Below are positions 22,689-30,031 of a DNA stretch of 64,000 bases, one piece after another; the first letter of the stretch is position 1, and the number at the start of each line of letters is the position of its first letter. The translations under genes and the position numbers were made by a program. The DNA is from Enterobacter hormaechei ATCC 49162 (GTDB taxonomy: Bacteria; Pseudomonadota; Gammaproteobacteria; Enterobacterales; Enterobacteriaceae): contig NZ_MKEQ01000001.1 in assembly GCF_001875655.1 (NCBI RefSeq), positions 2,790,001 through 2,854,000 of the forward strand, given 5' to 3'. The notes beneath the pieces were generated by a model, which ran no database searches, was not told where the DNA came from, and saw only the letters and a program-made list of their open reading frames with translations.

Positions 22689-23942
22689 ATGAATAAGCAA
22701 TCATTTAGCGAAAAAAATTTAAAGAAAACTTTGCAAACAAGGCAGAGAAAAGCTCGTTCGTTAAAATCAAAACCCACAAAGAACTCTCTTTCTGTACTTT
22801 CAAAATCAATTACAGATAAATCATTCACTCTAAATGACTTCAATCATTATAATTTAAATAATAAAAAAATATATACAACTGCTATAGTTGATGATGACAT
22901 AGTATTAGCCAAACTAAATTCCAACATCGCTAAAGCATATAATTTAAGGCAAAGTGATAGACATAGTATTGTAAAGCAAGTTATTTCTTTATTAAAGGAA
23001 GAAACACCGAAATACATATATAAATTCGACATTAGCGATTTTTATGAAAGCATAAACCCAGTCATTCACTGCTCAAAAATATTAGAAAATAATTTTTTAT
23101 CCGCTGAGTCAAACTTTGTATTAACAGAGTACATCAGGGTTCTAGAAAAAATGATAATTAATGGAATGCCCAGAGGCATAGGACTAAGTTCTACAATTTC
23201 AGAATTAGTCATGAATTCTTTTGATAAAAAAATGAAAAGTAATCAAAAAATATATTTTTACACACGCTTTGTTGACGACATATTAATATTTTCAACAGAA
23301 CGAATAAATATAAAAAATGAAATTATAAAATTCCTGCCAAATGGTCTAAAACTTAACTGGAAGAAGAATAAAGTAATTGCAGTCACACCTTGTAGATGCT
23401 ATGAAAAATGCATCTGCTCAAAAGAAAAATGTGATTGCTTTAATAAATGCAAATGTAAAGCGGTTAACGCCCAGATACAAAACTTTGACTTCCTTGGTTA
23501 CAACTTTGAATTCCCTGAGCTATCTTTTAGTAAATCAAGCGATAAATTGAAAGTGGGCTTATCTAGCAAAAAAACCTTAAAAATAAAAAATAGATTATAC
23601 AAAAGCTTCAGAGATTATCATAATAATGGCAATTATAATTTACTAGAAAACAGAATCAAATTCTTAACGGGAAATCATTTCATTTCCAATGGAAAACATA
23701 AATCTGATAGAATGAAATCAGGTGTTTATTATAATTACATCCATTTAACATCATTAACCAGATATGAAGAACTTGATTTATACTTAAAAAAAATGATCCA
23801 TACTAAAGTTTCCACTAAAATATCCCTAAATAACACGCATAAAAATTCACTAAATAAATATTCCTTTATTTCAGGTTTTAAATGTAAATTCACACAGACA
23901 TTCAACGGAAACCAAATAAACAAAATAAAAGGATGCTGGTAA
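22689..23942 (+). CDS. drt3a: Defence-associated reverse transcriptase, DRT type 3, first RT (Drt3a, UG3-like)
   Basis: 417 residues, very Lys/Asn/Ile-rich. Reverse transcriptase motifs: A at 113-120 (FDISDFYE), B around 159-170 (GMPRGIGLSS), C at 194-197 (FVDD, catalytic aspartates 196 and 197), a Lys-rich motif D (LKLNWKKNKV, 220-229) and an E-type FLGY at 268-271. Between D and E is an insertion with four CxC pairs (235-256), probably metal-binding. The gene sits 109 bp behind selC and its stop abuts the start of the second RT (TAAATG). Two adjacent unrelated RTs of these sizes, in this order, match the DRT type 3 anti-phage system (UG3 plus UG8 RTs). The class call is from motifs and architecture, not a database search. 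The upstream ribosome site is weak. Confidence 0.8.
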   Translation: MNKQSFSEKNLKKTLQTRQRKARSLKSKPTKNSLSVLSKSITDKSFTLNDFNHYNLNNKKIYTTAIVDDDIVLAKLNSNIAKAYNLRQSDRHSIVKQVISLLKEETPKYIYKFDISDFYESINPVIHCSKILENNFLSAESNFVLTEYIRVLEKMIINGMPRGIGLSSTISELVMNSFDKKMKSNQKIYFYTRFVDDILIFSTERINIKNEIIKFLPNGLKLNWKKNKVIAVTPCRCYEKCICSKEKCDCFNKCKCKAVNAQIQNFDFLGYNFEFPELSFSKSSDKLKVGLSSKKTLKIKNRLYKSFRDYHNNGNYNLLENRIKFLTGNHFISNGKHKSDRMKSGVYYNYIHLTSLTRYEELDLYLKKMIHTKVSTKISLNNTHKNSLNKYSFISGFKCKFTQTFNGNQINKIKGCW

Positions 23943-25910
23943 ATGGATAAAATAATCATAAAAAAACATGACACCCTTCGTACATTGTTAACAGAAACAC
24001 TACCATATGAGGTACCATTAATCTTTTCCAACATTGGTTTCTATAAATTCCTCAAAAAAAGGGACAAGGCTAACTATTTCTTTAAGGACCTTTTAATAGA
24101 AAACAAATCACCGATGATTCCATTCAACTACTTTATTACTAAAAATGAAAAATCAACAAGAAAAATCAGTATCCCACATCCAATAGTACAATATGAGATT
24201 GGCAATTTAATACATTCTAATGCAGAGTATATTACATATTTATGTTCTAAATCTAATTTTAGTATAAGAAAACCTACAGCAGTGGCAGCATATTATTACG
24301 AGTCTTCGCCATTCGATTCTCAATATCATTCAGAACTAAAGGATGACGATGTCGCTCAGCAAGACACAAATGAAGAGGAAAAATATTCATCTTCGTATTT
24401 CTCTTATGATGGTTACACTCTCCTTTATAAGTTTTTTAATTCATTAAAATTTCAATCTATAGAGAAAAAATTCTCATATTCTTTGCGCTTTGACATTGCT
24501 AAATGTTTTAGCAGTATTTATACACATAGTATAAGCTGGGCAATTAAAGGAAAGGGTTTCTCTAAGGAAAATATTTCTTCAAATTCTTTTGACAGCAAAT
24601 TTGATCATTTGTTGATGAAGATGAATGATAACGAAACAAATGGAATATTAATTGGGCCGGAATTTTCTAGAGTTTTTGCAGAAATAATTTTACAAGCTAT
24701 TGATGTAGCTGTTGAGCGAGATTTAGAAGAAAAAGGATATAGAAACAACCTTGATTATGTTGTAAAGAGGTATGTTGATGATTATTTTGTTTTTACAAAA
24801 AGTGAAAATATTGCCGATATAATTTATGAGTTATTTATTCATGAAATGTCTAAATTTAAGTTATATATTAATGAGTCTAAGGAACAGAGAGAAAGAAGAC
24901 CATTCATTACTAAACTTACTATTGCGAAAACGCATGTATTAAGTGAGATCAGCGATTTTTTTAAATCAATTAAACGAGATAAAAACCATTTACCTAAAAA
25001 TGAGTGGAAAACAATCCCAAGCATTGTATTTATCTACAAACCGTATACTCGCTCCAACACTCTAATTACAAAATTCAAATCCATTGTCAAGCAAAATGAT
25101 ACAAATTATGATGCCTTTAGTGGGTTAATGATGTCTGTACTTAGATCAAGATTACAACGAATAAATAATGAGATAATGTATATTTCTGATATAAAAACCT
25201 ATAGCTCTACGTATCGTAATTTCATCATATTCAATATAGATTTCTTAAGTTTCTTGTTCGCAATGAATATAAAATCAAGAACAAGTCATTTAATGTCACA
25301 ACTAATTGTGATTATTGGCGAAATTAATGCAAAATTAGTAAAATCAGATCAAGATGAAGTAATAAAAAAACTTAAAGACGAAACAAGAATATTGATCGAC
25401 ATTGCTGTTCAAAATGGTAAACCTAGAATAGAATTTATCAACTTTATGATCGCAGTACGCTCCATCTTTAAGGATGCAGTTTTGGATGAAGAATCTATCA
25501 AACATTTTTATAAAATAGATAACAATAAGACCTCTCATCTTGATTACTTTGAAACGTGCTCATGCTTACATCTTCTTTGTAACAAAAATAACAATAATAA
25601 TCTTATTGAAAGTATATACCGTTCATTTCATGAGAAAATTAGCAATACAAACAATCCGCGAAATCACTCGGAGATAGCACATCTACTTTTAGATCTTGGA
25701 ACCTTTCCACACATCCCCATTGACATTTATAAAGACGCATTGAAATTATATATTTCTAAAACTTATGGCATATCTCCAGCAGTTCAAGATGTTAATGCAA
25801 TATACAATAAGATTCGCGAAAGAAAATTGTTTTTTATTGACTGGAATGAATCAATTAATATTAAGAAATTACTACAGAAAAAAGAAATGCAAAGAGGGTA
25901 TGATTCATAA
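23943..25910 (+). CDS. drt3b: Defence-associated reverse transcriptase, DRT type 3, second RT (Drt3b, UG8-like)
   Basis: 655 residues. Motif A is FDIAKCFS at 183-190, motif B GILIGPEFSR at 234-243, motif C YVDD at 277-280 with catalytic Asp279 and Asp280. An acidic, probably disordered insert (DDDVAQQDTNEEE) lies at 134-146 before motif A. About 340 residues after the palm look helical and match no enzyme I know; helical C-terminal extensions are common in abortive-infection RTs of the UG/Abi group. The ATG follows the drt3a stop directly, so the two are surely co-translated. A structured noncoding element starts within about 20 bp of the stop codon. Confidence 0.8.
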   Translation: MDKIIIKKHDTLRTLLTETLPYEVPLIFSNIGFYKFLKKRDKANYFFKDLLIENKSPMIPFNYFITKNEKSTRKISIPHPIVQYEIGNLIHSNAEYITYLCSKSNFSIRKPTAVAAYYYESSPFDSQYHSELKDDDVAQQDTNEEEKYSSSYFSYDGYTLLYKFFNSLKFQSIEKKFSYSLRFDIAKCFSSIYTHSISWAIKGKGFSKENISSNSFDSKFDHLLMKMNDNETNGILIGPEFSRVFAEIILQAIDVAVERDLEEKGYRNNLDYVVKRYVDDYFVFTKSENIADIIYELFIHEMSKFKLYINESKEQRERRPFITKLTIAKTHVLSEISDFFKSIKRDKNHLPKNEWKTIPSIVFIYKPYTRSNTLITKFKSIVKQNDTNYDAFSGLMMSVLRSRLQRINNEIMYISDIKTYSSTYRNFIIFNIDFLSFLFAMNIKSRTSHLMSQLIVIIGEINAKLVKSDQDEVIKKLKDETRILIDIAVQNGKPRIEFINFMIAVRSIFKDAVLDEESIKHFYKIDNNKTSHLDYFETCSCLHLLCNKNNNNNLIESIYRSFHEKISNTNNPRNHSEIAHLLLDLGTFPHIPIDIYKDALKLYISKTYGISPAVQDVNAIYNKIRERKLFFIDWNESINIKKLLQKKEMQRGYDS

Positions 25911-25920
25911 TAATTTTGTG

Positions 25921-26150
25921 TTAGTGTGTTTTTGCCCCTGCGGATGTTGCATCATTGACATAGGGTGGGTTAGAATTAACCGGGCACGCAAATGCTTGGA
26001 AGCTTTCCCATCAGTTATTCGTCATTAGTCGAATACTTCATACTTCGGTTTGAAGGGCAAAAGACAGTGTAAACGGGTAGTGCCGTGGACGGAACGCGAC
26101 TAACGTGATGTCCCTCTGTTTTTTGTTACATACACACCAGCAGGGGCACA
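25921..26150 (+). ncRNA. Candidate DRT3 noncoding RNA with ACACAC template-like segment
   Basis: This 230-bp stretch has no open frame of note but is highly structured. Outer stem: TGCCCCTGC (25933-25941) pairs perfectly with GCAGGGGCA (26140-26148). Inside: CATCA (25950-25954)/TGATG (26106-26110), GGCAC (25983-25987)/GTGCC (26080-26084), and hairpins GGTTA-TAACC (25968-25981), ATTCG-CGAAT (26017-26034) and CTTCA-TGAAG (26036-26055). This leaves a long single-stranded arm between the inner and outer stems that contains ACACAC (26132-26137). From memory, DRT3 systems use an ncRNA with such an alternating AC template; the position and structure here fit. Ends are approximate. Confidence 0.6.
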
Positions 26151-26161
26151 AATCCTACCCT

Positions 26162-26180
26162 GAATATATTTCAAATATTC
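26162..26180. terminator. Possible weak terminator hairpin behind the ncRNA
   Basis: GAATAT (26162-26167) and ATATTC (26175-26180) form a 6-bp AT-rich hairpin; an interrupted T-rich run with TTTTTT follows at 26195-26200. It lies between the convergent ncRNA and the ribbon-helix-helix gene. The stem is weak, so this is tentative. Confidence 0.3.
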
Positions 26181-26185
26181 GATAT

Positions 26186-26368
26186 TTAATCTAATTTTTT
26201 ATTAGCTATTTCTTTGCGCCCTAAACTTTTAAGCCAATTCCCCAAACTCATCCCTTCAGCCTTCGCTGCCGCCTCAAACAGCGCCTTCAACTCCGGCGTA
26301 ATACGAATCTGAAACGTCGGTGCTTTTCCGGATTTAGATTTGTTAGGGTCACGTTTAGCTGTTGACAT
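26186..26368 (-). CDS. Small ribbon-helix-helix (Arc/MetJ type) DNA-binding protein
   Basis: 60 residues. A basic, Ser/Lys-rich N-terminus is followed by an RHH-type core: strand FQIRITPE (19-26), helix LKALFEAAAKAEGM, turn and second helix SLGNWLKSLGRKE. Such proteins are typically self-repressing regulators or antitoxins. No partner toxin is adjacent on the same strand; the nearest gene is divergent symE. Two GTACGTACCT palindromes lie at and just upstream of the start codon and are likely its own operators. No specific family name can be supported. Confidence 0.7.
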   Translation of the reverse strand: MSTAKRDPNKSKSGKAPTFQIRITPELKALFEAAAKAEGMSLGNWLKSLGRKEIANKKLD

Positions 26369-26413
26369 GTACGTACCTATAAGAGCAAGATATCTTCATT
26401 GAGGTACGTACCT
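26369..26413. promoter_or_regulatory. Paired GTACGTACCT operators at the RHH gene start
   Basis: The 10-mer GTACGTACCT occurs at 26369-26378, touching the start codon of the RHH gene, and again at 26404-26413. Each contains the palindrome GTACGTAC; the second is the perfect GGTACGTACC. The centres are 35 bp apart, between the RHH gene and symE. RHH proteins usually bind tandem palindromes in their own promoter, so autoregulation is the simplest reading. Confidence 0.6.
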
Positions 26414-26504
26414 TAACATACGACGACCTCAGATTGAAACGCCCTCGCCAGGTGCTCGCAACACCGGACGAGAGCTAACCTCACCAACTATCAAGGAGTT
26501 GATT

Positions 26505-26846
26505 ATGGCTGATTCGCATTCTACCCCAGACACCGACCAATCCGGAACCGAGCGTTCGTTAATTGTGGGATACCGCCCGAATGTTTACGACAAATCCACG
26601 CCGAAAATCATCCTTTCCGGCAAGTGGCTGCGCGCGGCGGGGTTTGATACCGGGCAGCAGGTCACGGTAAAGGTAATGAAAGGATGCATCGTTCTGGTGG
26701 CGTATAACGAGCAGGAGCAGCGGTTGCAGGACGATTATAAACGGACGAAGGCAAAGCTTATTGAGATAGAGGACGCGCTTGCAGCGATCCAAATTCCACA
26801 TGCTGGAAAGCGCCTCGCAAAATCAAATACAAACCATCTGGCTTAG
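26505..26846 (+). CDS. symE: SymE-family toxin-like protein
   Basis: 113 residues, exactly the E. coli SymE length. The SpoVT/AbrB-like core is visible as ITLSGKWLRAAGF-type sequence (here KIILSGKWLRAAGF) and QQVTVKVMKGCIVLVA. E. coli SymE is an SOS-induced protein that condenses the nucleoid or cleaves RNA and is held down by the antisense RNA SymR. Start chosen at ATG 26505 with AAGGAG at 6 bp; an earlier in-frame TTG overlaps the ribosome site. I saw no clear LexA box upstream, and an antisense SymR cannot be confirmed by eye. Confidence 0.85.
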   Translation: MADSHSTPDTDQSGTERSLIVGYRPNVYDKSTPKIILSGKWLRAAGFDTGQQVTVKVMKGCIVLVAYNEQEQRLQDDYKRTKAKLIEIEDALAAIQIPHAGKRLAKSNTNHLA

Positions 26847-26904
26847 CAGCTGTTTCTGTCATACTACGAGCTTACAGACATTAACCTTATGAAGCGGAGG
26901 CAGC

Positions 26905-27933
26905 ATGACATATGAGGAATTAATAAATTCGCCAGCCGGTGAGTTTGTCATGTTTGCCAGCAAGGATGGAAAAGTACGCATTGAATGCCGCTTCGAAAGC
27001 GATACGTTGTGGCTCTCACAGGCCACGATCTGTGAGTTATACGGCAAAGCCAAAGCTACGATCAGCGGGCATATCAAGAATATTTTTGATGAGGGTGAGC
27101 TGGTCGAAAATTCAGTTGTTCGGTTTTACCGAACAACTGCCAGCGATGGTAAAGTATATAACGTTCAATATTTTAGCCTGCCCGTCATTCTCGCCATCGG
27201 CTATCGCGTCCGATCCACGCGAGGTACACAGTTCCGGCAGTGGGCCACCCAAACGCTTCAGGAATACCTGGTTAAAGGCTTCGTTATGGACGACGAGCGC
27301 CTGAAAAATCCGCCTGTGGGATCTTCCGCCGTCCCTGACTATTTCGATGAAATGCTGGAACGCATTCGCGATATACGGGCCAGCGAACGCCGGGTCTATC
27401 TTCGCGTGAGGGAGATTTTCGCATTAGCCGCTGACTATCAGCCGTCGCTCAAAGAAACCACGCAATTCTTTCAGACCATCCAGAATAAACTGCATTTTGC
27501 CTGCACTGGGCAAACCGCTGCTGAGTTGATTCACCAGCGCGCGGACGCCACTCAACCGCATATGGGGCTGACCAGCTATAAAGGCGAAGAAGTCCGTAAA
27601 AGCGATGTCACCACTGCAAAAAATTATCTCTCTCAGGATGAGGTGAAAGAGCTTAATCGTGTCGTTAACATGTGGCTCGATTTTGCCGAAGATCAGGCCA
27701 AACGCCGCAAGCAGGTATTTTTACGAGACTGGCAAACCAAGCTCGATCAGTTCCTGCAATTCAACGATCGGGAAGTTTTAGAAGGCGCAGGAAAAATCAG
27801 TAAGAAAGCGGCTGATGAAAAGGCGTGCTCAGAATACATCGAATATGAAAAAAAGCAGCGCCTGCTGAAAGAGGCCGAAGGTGAGAAAGATATTGTCGGC
27901 TTATTAAAATGGGATAAGCAGGCTAAGCGCTAA
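26905..27933 (+). CDS. rhuM: RhuM family protein
   Basis: 342 residues, full length. It carries the typical RhuM start (FASKDGKVRIECRFESDTLWLSQ...) with a helix-turn-helix-like SQATICELYGKAKATISGHI, and the family signature DYFDEMLERIRDIRASERR. The first RhuM was described on Salmonella SPI-3 at selC; the biochemical role is unknown. It lies 58 bp after symE. Its last 11 bp overlap the 3' end of the convergent acetyltransferase gene. Confidence 0.9.
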   Translation: MTYEELINSPAGEFVMFASKDGKVRIECRFESDTLWLSQATICELYGKAKATISGHIKNIFDEGELVENSVVRFYRTTASDGKVYNVQYFSLPVILAIGYRVRSTRGTQFRQWATQTLQEYLVKGFVMDDERLKNPPVGSSAVPDYFDEMLERIRDIRASERRVYLRVREIFALAADYQPSLKETTQFFQTIQNKLHFACTGQTAAELIHQRADATQPHMGLTSYKGEEVRKSDVTTAKNYLSQDEVKELNRVVNMWLDFAEDQAKRRKQVFLRDWQTKLDQFLQFNDREVLEGAGKISKKAADEKACSEYIEYEKKQRLLKEAEGEKDIVGLLKWDKQAKR

Positions 27934-28378
27934 TCCCGGTATTCCTGCTCAGCTTCATATGCAACAACGGAAACGGATTCCCCTGCCCATCCAGTTCCGA
28001 ACGCCTGACCTGCTCGAACCCCATATGACGATAAAACGCCACCCCCTGCGGATTCTGCTCATTCACATCCACTTCATTTACGCCAAATTCTGCGATGGCA
28101 TATTGCAGCAGCATTTTCCCGATACCCTTCCCCCGGCTCGCATCATCCACAAACAGCATTTCAATGCGATTTTTATCCACGCCCAAAAAGCCGTGAATAA
28201 TACCCGCGTCATCACGAGCAACCACAACCCTGAGATTAGGCAAATACGCGTTAAGCAATAACGGACGCAGCGCCGTAATATCGCTCTCCTGCAAAAAGAG
28301 ATGCGTGGCGCGAACGGACGACTCCCAGACTGCGACGAGGCGTTCAAATTGTGCGGGGTGTGCGGCTTCTATTTTCAT
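27923..28378 (-). CDS. GNAT-family N-acetyltransferase (YjaB-like)
   Basis: 151 residues from MKIEAAHPAQ; the frame extends 14 codons upstream but similarity begins here. Motif A for acetyl-CoA binding is MLFVDDASRGKGIGKMLLQYA (RGKGIG), followed by VDVNEQNPQGVAFYRHMGF, which closely resembles E. coli YjaB. The substrate is unknown. It is convergent and overlapping with rhuM. Confidence 0.85.
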   Translation of the reverse strand: MKIEAAHPAQFERLVAVWESSVRATHLFLQESDITALRPLLLNAYLPNLRVVVARDDAGIIHGFLGVDKNRIEMLFVDDASRGKGIGKMLLQYAIAEFGVNEVDVNEQNPQGVAFYRHMGFEQVRRSELDGQGNPFPLLHMKLSRNTGISA

Positions 28379-28426
28379 GGTGAAATTCCGGTTAAGTAAA
28401 GTTTCGGGGAGGCAATGCAATGATAT

Positions 28427-29416
28427 TCAACTCTGCGACGTACGCCACACGCCAGGCGTACAACCATACTCCATCTGAAAATGACGAATAAAGTGCGCGC
28501 AGTCGCTGAACCCCATCCGCTGCGCAATATCCGTTACGCTTTGCTGTGAGTTCTTCAGTAGCCAGCAAGCATAACGCAGTCTGGCGCTGCGGATAAATTC
28601 GCGGGCCGTTTTGCCGAATTCTGCGTGGAACAGCCGGTTGAGCTGGCGTTCGCTCAATGCCACCTCTCGCGCAAGCCCGGCGGTGGTGAGCGGCCGGGTC
28701 AGGAACTGTTCTATCAGCATGACGGCGCGGCGCAACCGCGAGTCAGGGATAAGCGCAAGATTCGCCGGACGCGGGGTGGCGATTTCATGCGGAACCAGTG
28801 ACAAACGCTGACAGGTGGTGCTGGCGATATCATCCCCGGCATGGGTGCGGATAAGCTCAGTTGCCAGCGTCAGGGTGGAAATACCGCCCGGGCAGGTCAG
28901 CACATCGCCATCATCAATGAAATCATACCCTTGCTCAGCATAGACCAGCGGGAAGGACTGACGAAATGTATCAAGGTGGAAAGGATGAATGGACGCTCGT
29001 CGTTCATTCAGCAGTCCTTCCTGTGCGAGGACAAAACTGCCGGTGCCTATACCGATGAGCGGAACCCCGGCATGGTGGGCATGCGTCAGATACGCTTTAT
29101 CCCCCGGATGCCCTAAATCCAGATACTGCAATTCACCGCCAATCACAGCGATGTAGTTAAAACTGTCCGGCGGGGCATGAGGGGAGTCCGGTCTCATGAT
29201 AATCCCCGCATTGCTGACAATCGGGATATCGGGGAATTCGCTTATCAGGCTGATTTTGAATGCTAATTTATCCTGAGCTTTCGCTGCATAACGCAGCGCC
29301 TCCAGCAACCCCGAGACGGCCAGGAGTGAATAGCGGGGCCATAATAACAACCCAATATGTAGACACTTTTCCGGTACTGATTTCTCCCCCTCGGGAGAGT
29401 CAAATACAGTTTTCAT
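28427..29416 (-). CDS. GlxA-family transcriptional regulator (DJ-1/PfpI domain plus AraC HTH)
   Basis: 329 residues. The N-terminal half (about 20-190) is a GATase1-like DJ-1/PfpI fold with the elbow GIGTGSFVLAQEGLL; the usual nucleophile Cys is replaced in GIGTGSF, so catalysis is unlikely. The C-terminal AraC domain has two helix-turn-helix units (TTAGLAREVALSERQLNRLFHAEFG and SVTDIAQRMGFSDCAHFIRHF, given here as landmarks in parts). Target genes are unknown. It sits alone, divergent from nothing close, 134 bp from the FidL-like gene. Confidence 0.88.
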   Translation of the reverse strand: MKTVFDSPEGEKSVPEKCLHIGLLLWPRYSLLAVSGLLEALRYAAKAQDKLAFKISLISEFPDIPIVSNAGIIMRPDSPHAPPDSFNYIAVIGGELQYLDLGHPGDKAYLTHAHHAGVPLIGIGTGSFVLAQEGLLNERRASIHPFHLDTFRQSFPLVYAEQGYDFIDDGDVLTCPGGISTLTLATELIRTHAGDDIASTTCQRLSLVPHEIATPRPANLALIPDSRLRRAVMLIEQFLTRPLTTAGLAREVALSERQLNRLFHAEFGKTAREFIRSARLRYACWLLKNSQQSVTDIAQRMGFSDCAHFIRHFQMEYGCTPGVWRTSQS

Positions 29417-29550
29417 TTACTTGCCAGATTTAAAATTAATTACATTATCGCAACATGATCTGCCGCATTTTATATTTCTAAGATAATCCTGATATTTTAA
29501 ATCAAGCATAAATGAGACGGGAGCAAAATATACTATTTTTCTCGTTTGTA

Positions 29551-30030
29551 TCATTCTTTTTTTGAACCGCGACACACATATGTCGGTAATGTTCCTAAGG
29601 TAAAGATATAGTTACCATTATGTTGTTCATTAATGTGCATATAAATACTCTTACCCGGATACACGAAAAATTGGGGTTCATATTTTTCCAGCCAGCTGTC
29701 TTCGACATTATCGTCCGGGAACGTCATATTTTTTTCTGACGTCAGCAAATAGAGATGATCCTTTCTCTCCACCCGAAAGGAAATTTTCCTGTCGATGGTT
29801 TTACGCGGATCGCTCTTTGCCCGGCCATTCATGCTCAGGGTGCCGTATTTTCCGTCGAAGGTGTAATTCAGCCAGACCGTCAGCGTCTCATCTGGATGGT
29901 GCTGTACCAGATTGGCCTGGCATGAAAAAGGCTGAACGTAGGATCGGTGCCACAGGTAATAGCCCATCAGCACGCCTGCCGTGACGAGCCCCGTCACGAT
30001 GATGTACAGCATCTGCCGAAAACGAGTCAT
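29551..30030 (-). CDS. FidL-like membrane protein, partner of the adjacent MarT-like regulator
   Basis: 159 residues: one N-terminal membrane helix (IIVTGLVTAGVLMGYYLW) and a periplasmic domain with two cysteines (Cys in FSCQAN and YVCRG) that could form a disulfide. Its size, topology and position one base behind a ToxR/CadC-like regulator match FidL, the partner of MarT in Salmonella SPI-3. FidL-like proteins are thought to modulate the regulator in the membrane. Similarity is by family feel rather than strong identity. Confidence 0.7.
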   Translation of the reverse strand: MTRFRQMLYIIVTGLVTAGVLMGYYLWHRSYVQPFSCQANLVQHHPDETLTVWLNYTFDGKYGTLSMNGRAKSDPRKTIDRKISFRVERKDHLYLLTSEKNMTFPDDNVEDSWLEKYEPQFFVYPGKSIYMHINEQHNGNYIFTLGTLPTYVCRGSKKE

Positions 30031-30031
30031 G

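Noticed and set aside
22689..25910. Retron, group II intron or diversity-generating element
   Set aside because: There are two large RTs, no intron maturase or endonuclease domains, no template/variable repeat pair and no msr-msd type inverted repeats; DRT3 fits better.
27320..27330. An 11-bp copy of the selC 3' end (GATCTTCCGCC) that might be an island attachment site
   Set aside because: It lies inside the conserved coding region of rhuM, the flanking bases do not continue the match, and 11 bp can arise by chance. No other selC 3' duplication was noticed, so island borders remain undefined.
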